From positions 1,183,132 to 1,247,131 of the forward strand of contig NOKP01000002.1 of the NCBI GenBank assembly GCA_002682825.1: a DNA stretch of 64,000 nt. The letters are read 5' to 3'. Positions within the stretch are counted from its first letter, which is position 1. Each line of letters starts with the position of its first letter. This document shows positions 10,738 through 22,200 of the stretch, piece after piece. This DNA is from Neonectria sp. B-13. Its lineage: Eukaryota; Ascomycota; Sordariomycetes; Hypocreales; Nectriaceae. The notes below the pieces were generated by a model. It saw only the letters and a list, made by a program, of their open reading frames with translations, made no database searches and was not told the DNA's origin. Position numbers and translations under genes: made by a program.

Positions 10738-12477
10738 ATGGCAGAACTCGCAGAGCGTATAGGGAGCCTGAACCCCTTCTCCAAGAGGGGCCGTCGCGTC
10801 GACGACGAGGACATGGGCGAGGATATTGACAGCGGCACGGTTGCGGGCGGCGGCCACACCACGCGCCGCTCGGTCGTCGATCTCAGAGTCAGCCAGGCAC
10901 TGCGCTCGTTCCTGGTCGATAAAGGCGTCTTGTCTGAGAGGGACGCCGGCGCTGAGAAGGGAGCAGCGCCCACCCGCGCGCTCCTCGATCTGGTCAGCAA
11001 GCCTCACATCCAGGTGCCCGCGGAGCTCACCGACCGGTCTCACCCACTGCCCGAGTACTTCATCAGCTCCAGCCACAACACATACCTGATGGCGCATCAG
11101 CTCTTCGGCGACTCCTGCGCGACGGCGTACGACACCGCCCTGCGCACCGGTGCGCGATGCGTCGAGATCGATGCGTGGGACAACAGCGACAACAAGGCCG
11201 AACCCAAGGTCACCCACGGGTACACCATGGTCTCCAACATCCCCTTCCGCGCCGTCTGCGAGACCATCCGCGATGCCGTGGACAGAGAGGCTGCCGAGGC
11301 TGCGGCCGCTGGGCTCCGCACGGCGCCCATCATGCTGTCGCTGGAGAACCACTGCGACGCCGAGGGCCAGAAGCGCCTCGTGGAGATCATGGTCGAGGTC
11401 TGGGGTCATCGGCTCCTCAGCAAGGCCGTCAGGGAGCACGGCCACCAGGAGCAGGCCGGGGCCGGAGACCATGTGACGCTGGAGGAGTTGGGCTCCAAGA
11501 TTGCCGTCATTGTCGAATACCACATCCAGGGCGAGATAGACAGCGACTCCTCCAGCTCAAGTGATTCCAGCGACTCGGAGGACGAGGCTGAGAAGACGGC
11601 GCGGAAGGAGTACAAGGAGAAGAAGAAGGCCGCATGTGCCATCATCATTCCTGAGTTGGCCGAGCTGGGCGTGTACGCTCAGTCCATCAAGCCCGTCGAC
11701 GACTCGTGGTACAATGGAGAGCTCGTCAGTGGCCCTCACCATCACCTCATCAACGTTTCCGAGTCTGGCATCGGTGCCCTCCTCGCCGAGCACAGCGCAG
11801 CCATCTCGAAGCACAACGCCCACCATCTGATGCGCGTGTTCCCCAAAGGAACCCGCATCTCCTCGGGCAACCTCAAGCCTGTCTCCTACTGGGGCGTCGG
11901 CGCCCAGATCTGCGCTCTCAACCTGCAGAACTTCGGCACCAGCAACCAGCTCAACGAAGCCCTCTTCAGCGGCACGGATGGATACGTGCTCAAGCCCGCA
12001 GCTCTCCGGGCCGGAGGAAGCGGAAGGCTTAGCCACGGCCAGAAGAAGAAGCTGACGCTCCACGTCGCGGGCGCGACCGACATCCCCCTACACGGAGACG
12101 AAGAGGCCGACGGTATCAAGCCCTACCTGACGTGCACGCTCTACCACCCAGATGACCTGAAGGGCGAGCCGCCGAAGCGCAAGACGTCTGCGTACAAGCA
12201 GCACAAGCTGGGGTTCCTGCACCGCGGCGAGAACCCGCCGCCGACGGACCCGATCTGGGACGAGGCGCTGGAGTGGGAGTACCAGGACAACGAGCTGGTG
12301 TTCCTGCGGATGCTGATCAAGAGCGACGAGAGCTGGTCCAAGAACCCCATGTTTGCGGTCGCGGCAGTGCGGCTGCACTACCTGGTGCCGGGGTGGAGCT
12401 TCATCCGGATGCTGGATATGCGCGGCCACGAGACGAAGTGCTCTGTGCTTGTGCGGTTCGTGATTGAGGATGTTTGA
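10738..12477 (+). CDS. Phosphoinositide-specific phospholipase C
   Basis: Intronless gene for a 579-residue phospholipase C that cleaves phosphoinositides to diacylglycerol and inositol phosphates in Ca2+-dependent signalling. The X box runs from about 104 to 255, with catalytic His113 (SSSHNTYL) and His160 (VTHGYT) and metal-binding acidic residues around ARCVEIDAWD. A Ser/Asp/Glu-rich linker (DSDSSSSSDSSDSEDE, about 265-285) separates it from the Y box (about 305-415, with FPKGTRISSGN, SYWGVGAQICALN and FSGTDGYVLKP). A C2 domain fills about 430-570. There is no PH domain and no obvious EF-hand pair, so it is shorter than yeast PLC1. The ATG at 10738 follows a pyrimidine-rich leader and precedes family-like sequence. 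Confidence 0.93.
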   Translation: MAELAERIGSLNPFSKRGRRVDDEDMGEDIDSGTVAGGGHTTRRSVVDLRVSQALRSFLVDKGVLSERDAGAEKGAAPTRALLDLVSKPHIQVPAELTDRSHPLPEYFISSSHNTYLMAHQLFGDSCATAYDTALRTGARCVEIDAWDNSDNKAEPKVTHGYTMVSNIPFRAVCETIRDAVDREAAEAAAAGLRTAPIMLSLENHCDAEGQKRLVEIMVEVWGHRLLSKAVREHGHQEQAGAGDHVTLEELGSKIAVIVEYHIQGEIDSDSSSSSDSSDSEDEAEKTARKEYKEKKKAACAIIIPELAELGVYAQSIKPVDDSWYNGELVSGPHHHLINVSESGIGALLAEHSAAISKHNAHHLMRVFPKGTRISSGNLKPVSYWGVGAQICALNLQNFGTSNQLNEALFSGTDGYVLKPAALRAGGSGRLSHGQKKKLTLHVAGATDIPLHGDEEADGIKPYLTCTLYHPDDLKGEPPKRKTSAYKQHKLGFLHRGENPPPTDPIWDEALEWEYQDNELVFLRMLIKSDESWSKNPMFAVAAVRLHYLVPGWSFIRMLDMRGHETKCSVLVRFVIEDV

Positions 12478-12952
12478 TTGAGGGTCAAGGATGGGGATAC
12501 GCTACCGGATTAGGGATTCCCTTATACGAGTTATGATGTTTTAATTGCCCTTCCTTGCCTTGTGCTTGTGTCTACGGGCGTGTCTGAGAATATTATGCCA
12601 GTGATTGGAACTTTGAGATTCGTCGTTGCCGGATGACAGACATTACTTAGGAAACTTGTGCTCTTGAATCTAGCTCAACGTTGGTTATTTCAGATGATGA
12701 AGTCTATTGAGTATCTGATATCTATTAAACCCTCCAGCAACAAAATCTACCCTGGCTCCATTACCCCGGTCGTTGTTTTATCCCGGTTGAAGCACGAGAC
12801 TCATGTCGACTCGACTAGCACCCCGCTATATGTCACTTGTCAGTCAGCCTTGTTCCACCGCCTGCAAATCTCTCCATCCTCAATTAATTAGTGCACCGGA
12901 TCCCCCCCCTTTTAGTCAATTCTCCTTATGCGACAACTGGGCTCCTCGAATA
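12478..12952. other. Intergenic region
   Basis: 475 bp holding the phospholipase 3' UTR and the promoter of the next gene. Nothing else is visible. Confidence 0.5.
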
Positions 12953-13878
12953 ATGGCCCGCCCGCCGCCCAAGATGACGCCTAAATCCGTCTTCATCACC
13001 GGCTGCAGTGCCGGCGGCATCGGGGCCTCGCTGGCAAAGGAGTTCCACGCGCGCGGCCACCGCGTCTTCGCGTCGGGCCGCACGGCGGATGAAATCGACC
13101 CGTACTTTGCGGACCTGGGCATCGAGAGCCTCGTCCTCGACGTCACGTCCAAGGAGTCGCTCATTGAGGCGGTGAGGGCCGTCCGCGCCAAGACGGGCGG
13201 CAAACTGGACATCCTCGTCAACAACGCCGGCGTCATCCACGTCATGCCGTTCGCCGACACGCCCGTGGCCGAGGTGCGCCGGCTGTTCGACGTCAACTTC
13301 TTCGCCGTGTGGGCCGTCTCGCAGGCCTTCCTGCCACTGCTGCTGGAGGCTCAGGGCCTGGTGGCCAACCTGGGCAGCATCAACGCCGGCCTGTGTCCGC
13401 CGTTCTTCGGCGCGTACAGCGCGTCCAAGGCGGCGCTGGAGGCCCTGGGCCGCACCATGCGCCGCGAGCTGGCGCCGCTGGGCGTGCGCGTCGTCACCGT
13501 CAAGACGGGCAGTGTGCGCAGCGCCCTGTTCGACCACGCCGAGGAACTCACCATACCCGACTGGAGCTTCTACGCGCCGCTGCGCGCCTGGGTCGCGCGC
13601 CAGGGGTACCTGAAGGGCGCCAGCTTTGTCGACCTGGACGATTACTCCAAGACGGTTGCGACCGACCTGCTGAACGACAATGTGAAGCCTGTCATCTGGA
13701 GAGGTGGGCTGGCAACGGTGGCCTGGGTCCTGAGCTGGTTTGGCTGGGAGACGATGATGGTGAGTTTCCGAAATGGCACACATTCGCTTCGATTCTAACG
13801 TGCGTGACACAGGACCGACCCATGATCAAAGAATATAGACTAGACATGATTGAGTACAAGCGGGTCAGCCCGTCCTAA
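12953..13878 (+). CDS. Short-chain dehydrogenase, AYR1-like (1-acyl-DHAP reductase family)
   Basis: SDR of 290 residues in two exons (12953-13759 and 13813-13878). The N-terminal Rossmann motif TGCSAGGIG (16-24), NNAG, and the catalytic YSASK (in GAYSASKAALEALGR) are intact. The TGCSxGGIG variant and the KTGSVRSALF stretch are typical of the yeast Ayr1 group, NADPH-dependent reductases of 1-acyl-dihydroxyacetone phosphate on ER and lipid droplets. A hydrophobic C-terminal segment (TVAWVLSWFGWETMM) could anchor it to a membrane. Fungi carry several Ayr1-like paralogues, so the substrate is not certain. An internal ATG at 12974 is an alternative start. Confidence 0.88.
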
Positions 13879-14787
13879 ACTCCAAGGGCTGGAGAAGGAG
13901 CGAGCTGTGGTAATCTCATTTGAGTCGGTTGAGAACAACTTACATATCTAGCATGTCCTTCAAGATAGATCTCAGGTGGAGTTAGTACCTCGTGTAATGT
14001 TTTTAATGAACAGAACGAACTCGACGACGGTTCTAGTCAAATAGAAATGTATAATCTTGATCTCCTTCGCATCTCCAGAAAGAGCAACTCGGAGAGCGCA
14101 TTGCCGAACGGGATTTGAAGACATTTAGCAAGGGGCATGATGAAACTTGAAATACATACCAGCGTACGCGTCACCTTTGAATTGTATGCTTATTGATCCA
14201 GGCTGGCATGCAGCGATTACGTCCTCGTCGGCTTGCGCGGGCGAATTCGTCATGATGGGGCCACGGCGGCATACAAAGTCTCCGGGCATTGGCATCGTTG
14301 CTCCGGGGTCCATCGGTTTTATCTAATACGGAAATGGAGAGGACTACGGAAACTGATTTGAACTATCCGTTGGCGCCAATGGTAGCCAGTGAGAGCCCGG
14401 CTATTAGCACTATCCCGGTCGGGTTCAATGTTCTGGTTCTCCATCACCAGCTCCGGGTTGAGGTGTCTGTAGCATTGTCTGTCAATTGATCTTTGACACA
14501 GCCCAAACAATACCCAGTTGAAGTCCTTTAATTATCTATCTCATTAGCCGTGTGCATCACTTAATGATCCGAGTTGCTATACTTGAGGACGCTAAGATCC
14601 AGAGTGATCCGGCCTAATTCGCCAACATCCGAATAGCTTCGGATCTTAACGTCGGTCGGATGTGGCGCCACCGCAGCACCAAGAAACAATAAAAACCACC
14701 ACCAGACTCTCTCAGCCAACCGCCTCGCATTAATTTATCATCATCCACACGATAGTAACCACACTTCTCCCAGCAATCATCATTACC
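13879..14787. other. Intergenic region
   Basis: About 0.9 kb with only short unsupported frames. The last 100 bp are pyrimidine-rich and probably form the leader of the next gene. Confidence 0.5.
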
Positions 14788-15370
14788 ATGGCCCTCCTCG
14801 CCTTCCTGCAATCCATCTTCGCCAGCGTGGTCGCGCCCGTCCACCTTCTATCCTTCTCCGCTCTCCTGGGCTCGCAGCTCTACCAGTCCTTCGTCGTGAC
14901 CAAGGTGGCCTTCGCAACTCTCCCCAGGGCCGCCTACATCAACTTCCAGAAGCGGATCTTCCCCGTCTACTTCCACGGCCAGTCGCTGCTGCTCTTCCTC
15001 ACGGCGGTGACGTTCCCGCCGCAAGGGCCGCTGTCGCTGATCCAGCACAAGAGCGACTGGATCCCGTTTGCCGTTTCCGGTGTTGCTGCAGCGCTCAACT
15101 TTGCCGTGTATGGGCCGAGGACTCGCAAGTTGATGCTGGATCGGGCCCAGCAAGGTATGTTAACCGCAAAGCTCTCTGCTAGACCGGAGCTAATATGAGA
15201 CAGGGACGTTGGATGCCAAAGTAACCGGCTTAGATGGACCCAGCCCGGAAATGGCGATTCTGAAGAAGAAGTTCTCTCGGACTCATGCCATGTGCATTCA
15301 TCTGAACCTCGTGTCCATGGGTGCCCTGTTTTGGTACACCTGGAGGCTAGCATCTCATCTTCAATATTGA
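14788..15370 (+). CDS. TMEM205-like (DUF4149) integral membrane protein
   Basis: Two exons (14788-15154 and 15204-15370) encode 177 residues with about four hydrophobic segments (roughly 10-30, 60-80, 90-110 and 150-168). The arrangement matches the DUF4149/TMEM205 family: VAPVHLLSFSALLGSQLYQSF at the start, FxKRIFPVYF before helix two, and SRTHAMCIHLNLVSM before the last helix. The function in fungi is unknown; the human namesake is linked to drug tolerance. Its 3' end faces the O-methyltransferase gene at only 240 bp. Confidence 0.82.
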
Positions 15371-15609
15371 GTTGGGTGGGCCACACTCGCAGCAACAGTT
15401 GGACGAGTTGGACAATTCGCCGCTCGAGAGTCTATAGACTTCTCAATGTCAGTTACGTATTGGTACATGCTGGATGCCACCTTCTCAACTTATTCACTTA
15501 TTCAATCATTTATATCACCCCAAGATCAGAATGAGAAGAAGCCAGCTTGGCACCTTTTGTAATAGCAAAGTCCCCACCAGCTTGTTGTCTATCAACACTC
15601 AGCCAACTC

Positions 15610-16422
15610 TCAAGCCGAGGGCAGATAAACAGCCATCTCCAACCCACCCGAATACGGCGTTGTGGTCGTCTTGAACCCATTCTTCGGATCGTGCAGATAC
15701 GCAAGGAAGTCCTTGTACAAAGGCTTGGCCCATCCCGTGTTGTCAGCCAGCACGATTGCTCCCCGTCTCAGCCGGGGCTTGATGATCTCCAGCGCAGGCA
15801 ATGCCAGCGGCGTCCAGACTACATCTCCGCGTTAGCAAACCGTCCCAGGATAATCGTGATAGAAGGGTGTCGTACTGTCCAGCAACAGCATGTCGATCTC
15901 ATCGGGCATGCCCTCCTCCACCTTCAGTGTCTCCCGCAAGTCGCCCTCGCGCACCTCAATCCAGGGCTCAACCTCGTCGCCCGCCTGCTTCCAGTGATCC
16001 CTGGCCTTGGCGGCCTTGGTCGGCTCCTTCTCCGTCCCGATGACCTTCCCCGTCGCCGGCTCTCCCGTCGCGGCCCGGGCATCCGCCACGTTCTGGCCCA
16101 CCGCCAGGGCCAGGTAGATGGTGGAGACGCCGAAGCTGGTGCCGGCCTCGACGATGTTGCGCGCGCCGATGCTGCGCGCCAGCAGGTACATGAACTGGCA
16201 CTTGTCCTCCTCCAGGCTGACGAACTTGTCGCGCATGTGGTCGTCGGACCCGGAGCTCCAGTCGGTGCCCCAGATGAAGTGGCTCGCGAGACGGCGGATA
16301 TAGAACCAAGTCTGGAATAGCGATTTCTCCTGCGCTTCCGACTCGGCGTGGAGCCGCTGGAGGAGCTCGTGAACACGGGGACTCGCCACGACGGCCTGCG
16401 GAGCGACAGGCGAGGGGGCCAT
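15610..16422 (-). CDS. CCoAOMT-type (family 3) O-methyltransferase
   Basis: SAM-dependent methyltransferase of 251 residues in two exons (16422-15876 and 15818-15610). Motif I is NIVEAGTSFGVSTIYLA (about 89-105). The acidic metal-site region reads MLLLDIWTPLALPALEIIKP, formed across the splice junction, and the ADNTGWA motif follows. This is the pattern of the cation-dependent family 3 O-methyltransferases, which methylate catechol-like small molecules. The fungal substrate is unknown, and no biosynthetic core gene lies nearby. It converges on the TMEM205-like gene. Confidence 0.88.
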
Positions 16423-19400
16423 GGTCAGTTTCGCAAGGGATGCCGGATAGGGATAAACGTGTTGGGAATGGAATTCCTAGTGAGTGCGGCAGTTTGCTCT
16501 ATTCTGAAAAGGCAGTTGTCAACGATACATATATACGATACTACGCTGCCTGCATGAATAGAGGAAGCAGGTTTAGCTCCGGCCATATATGGATGATGTT
16601 ACGACCGAGGCCGATCTCGCAACCCCGGATACCGCATCTGAGGTTATGACCGATATTTCGGTTATGACTCCATCGTCGCGCCATGCCCAGTGGCGCCAAC
16701 CCCGCGTTTCCAGCACCAACAGGCCAACCTCAGCCGTCTGGGTGCTTGTGAATGCACAGCACATGTCAAGTGGGGAAGCGCGCATGCGAACGACTCCTTC
16801 GAGCAAGCCACATCACAGCAGATGCAACTCGCAGAACGGGAATGCTACCCAAGCGACGAAACGAACGACACCGTTGCTGCAGCCGGTGAGTCAATCTTCG
16901 CCGCGATAGGTGTATCTCTTTGGGAGTCATGGCAGACGCTCCGGGACTCATTGTCGAAAAGAGGGACCTCCGGGTATTAATCTCGGCTGTCCGGCGTTGT
17001 GGAGAACTTAGCAGGAGGGCCGGCCCGAGAGCGGAGGTCTTATCTCCGGCCGAGATCTTCGGGCCCGACTTATAGAAGCACCAGCCCAGCTTCTCCGGGC
17101 TCCGGGAGTTCTATTCCAGTATTTCGTGCTCAATATGGTGGCTGCACTGTAGCTTATTGTCATCCTACCTAGACTGTCGTCAATGAGTCACAACCACCCC
17201 TCGGACATCGTTTTCGAAAAAGGAAGATTATCCATCTTACTATTCAGAGCCCCCAGATCACAACCTCACTTCCTGGACCACACCAGCTAAGCACACTTCA
17301 AGGATCATTCCATCCATATGCGGCGAAGGGAAATTTCCCAAGAAAATATGTTTAAGTATTATTGCACGACCTAAGCAATGAGCGAGTTTCTCAGAACTAT
17401 ACCAGAGCCCCAGGGTAGGCGCTAGACCTTTCGAAAGTCTTCCGAAGAAGAGTAACTCAATTATCTTACCTTATCCCCGAGGCATGCATGATGTTGACGC
17501 GGATTATCACGTCATCGATGGATAGCAGCAGACTTCGTTCGAATCTTTCCAAGAGCCGGGTCGGGCAGCGACATTTTGGTACGAATACAAACCACATCAC
17601 GGATGACCCGGAAAAGTGCGAGTGTAAGTGCAACCATCGCCCCCAAGAAGGCGAACCTCAGCCTCGTAAATTTTGCCGGCCTTCCGAAGGGGGCAAAATA
17701 AGTCGCATTACAACGAGTGGTTCAGGCAGGAGATGATGACGAAGGCTCTGAACGAAGTCCTTTCGCGGAGTGCGGACAATGATATGCAGGTATACCAACT
17801 CTTAATTTGTCCACACGTCCAAACACGAGGGTTGGCGGTGATAAGACTACAGTGGGAAGAGCTGTCTCATCCTGTAACATGGGTCGTTTGCTTGTATTAC
17901 GGAAAACACTAGTTGGCTAACGGGTGCGAGCATGGATAGCAGCTGGACGACCGGTGAGGATTCGTCTGGTGGTCACATGGCAAGCCAACACCGTGTCACT
18001 CGATGCATCGTCGAGCTCTAGTTGGATCCTTATGTAGCAGCACCTGCAAGTCGCCGATCAGATGGCTGGGGAAAGGCCACTCGTTCAGTCACGTTGTGTT
18101 ACCCGAGACGAGCTGCGGCCCACTCAACTGGGCCGGAGATACTTCCTGCTCTCTCACCCAACAGCGGAGGTGCCCGTTACACAGCCAGTACACCATGGAC
18201 CAGGTCGATAGACTGAGCTGTTGCGCGACCTTGATGGAGCGTTACACGGGCTGCGTCAGAAGCTGAGACGGCACGTCCCGGATATCTGCGGAGGCATACA
18301 GCTCACGAGATCGGGGGGTGACAGTTGTCGGTGTGCCTTAGTGTTGGGCACCATCTTTCGGTCAGGCCTTGGACTTGGGTTGAAAAAGTTGAATAATCAG
18401 AGCGGCCATCTCGTGAGCAGCTGGAGTATGGTTTGGTTCGCAGATAGATGCCTAGTGAGCAAACTGACACGTTGGCGAGGCAGCTCCAGCGGAGTGAGAA
18501 CTAGATGTATATACGTGGCTAGTGAGAAGTTGCCGTGCGGCATGGGAGCGCCGGGGGAAGGCATCGAGAGGCCGAAGGTGCTCCGCGCCGAGCTGTCCTA
18601 CGTGGAAGCACTTTTGCAAGGATCGAACGGACCAAAGTGACTAAAGGTCGTGCATCTGTGGGACTTAATAGTGAGGTGACATGACTAGGTGATCATCAGT
18701 GTGCAAATTGAGTCTGAGCGGGAAAAGAAACGCCAAGGTCCAACCGCCCTAGAGTAGAACCAGCCGCCAGCTTCGGCTTCAGCCCAGCCGTTCCTGTGGG
18801 GGTTTCAGAAGAGAGAATATTCTACACTCCTTACCGCCAGATTGACGTTTGTTATCACGAGGCTTCATGCCCCGAAGGGTGTGGGCGGGGCATGGGCGCG
18901 GACAGAGGGTGGCCGTGGAGGCTGAGTGGACTGAGTGAGTCTGCCCGGTCGAGGCATTTCCCATCGGGACAGTATTGGGGACTTTGGGACACGGAGGAGA
19001 GAGGGGATCGGCAGCAGTAGAAAAGCAGGGCCCAAGGGGGGAAGATCAAAATGTAATGAAGGGGGCCGATCGCTGCGACGGCATTTATCGGGTGGTATCA
19101 AGAATGACGGGTTCGTGATGCGAGAAGTCGTTGCTCGGTCACGAATCCGGTCACACGCTGGTATCCAGGTTTGCTCGTGGGATCTTCCAGAGGGTGACAG
19201 TTCAAGGTTGGGTGGTTGGGTGGAAGAAAGGAATGCGAGACCACCACAGCATCCATATCGAATGCCGGATTCTGGCGCTTAGAAACCGGAGACGTCTGGC
19301 ATTGGACATAGGTTGTGAGACACCAGAATCAGAGGAACCGGAAGCGACCTCGCAATGCCGAGACCTCGATTGAACCCCAGAATTCTTGTCAGCCATAATA

Positions 19401-22200
19401 ATGATGAATCCGGCCACCAGCAGAGAGGCGAAGCAAACACGCCTGGAAGGTGGGCGATCCAGTCGCGGACGGAAACAGCTGGTGTTAGAGTCGGTTTGAG
19501 GAATGGCAACCGACGTCATGGTCGGCCAGATATGATGCAAAGGTCTGATGTTTGCCTCATTCTGACAACGGCACTTGGGTCTCGTTTGCCAGCCGTCCAC
19601 GTCGACGCTTGGGAGAGAGGCGTGACGATAACTTCACATCTCACTCTTCGACGCGATTCGTACTCTTCACAATAATAAAAATTATAACAATGGCAAATGG
19701 CTGGCGGTGATAGTGACAGGACAATGCAGAGGGGCTTGCTCGATCAAAGGAGTGTTGATCGGGGGTGCTGCAGTTTGCTCAAGGACGAGGACGAAGCCAT
19801 TTTTGTTTTGATTGGGTCTTGGCGGATAGGCCACGGTTTCGAAAGTCTGGCTCTGTCAAGTCCTGGACCCTGTTTGATGCGGGCCTGGCGGAGGTTGCGC
19901 CGCCGATCCATGACATCAGTTTGGCCGAAGGCATCCGCGGTGGGACCCTTGAATGGCGGCTGATGGAGCATCCGGGGGAACGGCGTGGATATTCTGCTCC
20001 GTAGCGTATGAAAGGAGTGTTGATCACTTGTGTCTGAAGGAAGGTTGCGGGAATCCAAACTCTGGTCGACGCCGAGCCCTGCCGTCGGATTGAGTGAGTG
20101 AGGCGTTGGTGGCTATGGCTTCGAGACAAGGTCGACACCGGCCATCACCAGCTCACCACGTGCTTGTGTGAGAGGCATCATATCGCGAAGGCGCCTCCTC
20201 CGAAAACCCGGATATGAGACGGGGCCAGGTTGCATTCTCGGGTGCATTTCCATCCCATCACTGGTTGAGACTCCGGGAGAGCTGACACTCGTTGCCAGGC
20301 ATGGGACAAGAGATTCCCATCAATGGAGTGGAATTTCCCATCCTGCCAAGATGTCGGGATTAACATGTTGTGTGGCATCGGTCGTAAGAAATGCCCCCCG
20401 CGACATGCAAATCTTGACCCGACTTGGAGCCTGCAAGCGGCACGATGGATGATGGATGTCAATGAGTGCATTGCTGACAGCGCATCGACCATGCAAGGAC
20501 TCACAATGACACAAACAGAGGCTGCTCTGATCAGACCGCAAGAGCAATGGACTCTACCTAGTAACAATAACGATAAAGCGACAGTTTCTACTGGTTGGTG
20601 ACTGTTTATCGAGAGGTGAAATGTCCATCCTGACGATGGGGTTGGTTGGAACTAGGAAACTCGAGTCCAATCAACTGTCAAACAATCGACCAACCGTGAC
20701 GATTCTGGGGCCATCAGATGCGGTGGGTGGACGGTGAAGGGGCTAACAAAGTTAGGGGCGGTTGATCCCATCTGCCGAACGAATACTGGTCGACGTTGAA
20801 GGTAGTGGTAGTGATGATTGACAGAAGCTCAGGTGCGTGAGTGGGAACGTGAACTCGCGGGATGCTTCCAGGGTCGTTCGTGCATGCCCCGCCACTCGCT
20901 GTCTGCACCCAAAGCCTTCCCTTCCCGTCTCCCGTTTCAACGGGCAAACAGTTCCCCGTCGAAAAAAGGAGTCGTTCGTAGGGCACAATGTCAGAAAGCA
21001 CCCGACTCCCTCCATCTAGGTCATCAGTCTGTCAGAAAAAACGGACCCCAGAAAGCGGTAGAGAGGCACTGTCGCATAGCGGCACAGCAGGGGCCATCCC
21101 CTGCAACAGGCTAAAGTACAGCCTGAGGCCCCGAAAAGACGTTCCGTTGGAAAACCTGCAAATTGGCTGATCAGCGGCCAGTGACGCAATGTTTGGCCCT
21201 TGCAGCCAACCGCACTGCAGTAGCTTTGGTGCAGGCGACCCCGCTTCAGTGGGGAGCCAAGCCGCGCCCATCCCATCATCACGGGGCCTCTCTGGGACCT
21301 CCAAGGCTCACTGAAGGAATCTTCGCCCAGCCTGAGGCTAAACACAATGATGGATACTCCATACTTGACCCCTAAACTGTATGCAGCACCCCCCATATAT
21401 CATATCACCCCTATAGCGCCAGGCAACCGGGGCGTCGTTGGGACTTCTTACATTTACCCCTGCGGTTGAGGGGTCCAGCCAGGGTTGCGAGGTGGAAGGG
21501 CCGTGAGAAGGGCGCTCTGTTTCGACCCTGCTTATTACTGCAACATATCAGTTCCTCCGTGGTCTTCAGTGGCCGGGGCAGCTTGAGATCGCCGAAAACC
21601 CTTGCTAAACGGGGCAATACAGATGGGGATGGGACGGGCGACCGACAACAGTGCATTTGTTACCGTCAGCCCACTGTTCCTTAGAAGGTCCATTCTGCTC
21701 CGTACCGTGCTCCCAGCCTAGAGCGTACAGTGAGCACCCTGCACTTTGTCCTACCGGTCTGGCAGGGCGATCCGCGGCCGACATCAGCGAACAGCGAACA
21801 GCAGCCGAGGAGTTAGGTCGCGTGGACGCTAGCGATGGCCGCGAGACGGGATCCGTCGGTTCGCTGGTGCCACTGCCATGCAACGACGAGGTTCTCGGCA
21901 CGAAAACTGGCGCCTGGAGCTCTCTGCGTGTCTGAGAGCGCGGCGCGTGCTGGAGTTGCAATGTTCATCGGTGACGGGACGGGGAGAGGTGGTCCGTCCA
22001 CCCTGCGTCTCCAGGGTACCGGGATCGCCACGCGCAGACAGGTACCAGTACCACCCAGTTGGCGCGGGACGGTACCAGCTGAGGCTTGGCTTCGCAGGTA
22101 CCTGTCGGGCTGTCCAGTCCACATGACTGCCGCGCTGTCGTCACTTTCCCGTGATGTACCCCCCCTGTCGTTGGGTTATCCGTTTTCGATGGGAATGCGA
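16423..22200. other. Gene-poor stretch
   Basis: About 5.8 kb with no frame I can link to a protein family and no tRNA or rRNA. Base composition is balanced, so it is not an AT-rich repeat-mutated block. Around 17.0-17.1 kb there is a cluster of CTCCGG and CCGGAG-like half sites, including a near-palindrome CTCCGGGCTCCGGGAG, of the type bound by Zn2Cys6 factors. A frame at 16690-16980 is the only one that looks slightly protein-like, and I cannot place it. Confidence 0.5.

Noticed and set aside
10690..11523. 277-codon minus-strand frame opposite the phospholipase C gene
   Set aside because: Antisense shadow; the plus strand carries the catalytic X box.
12926..13810. 294-codon minus-strand frame opposite the AYR1-like gene
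   Set aside because: Antisense shadow of a GC-rich coding exon; the plus strand has all SDR motifs.
16690..16980. 96-codon plus-strand frame upstream of the O-methyltransferase
   Set aside because: Slightly protein-like but no start context, family resemblance or plausible exons.
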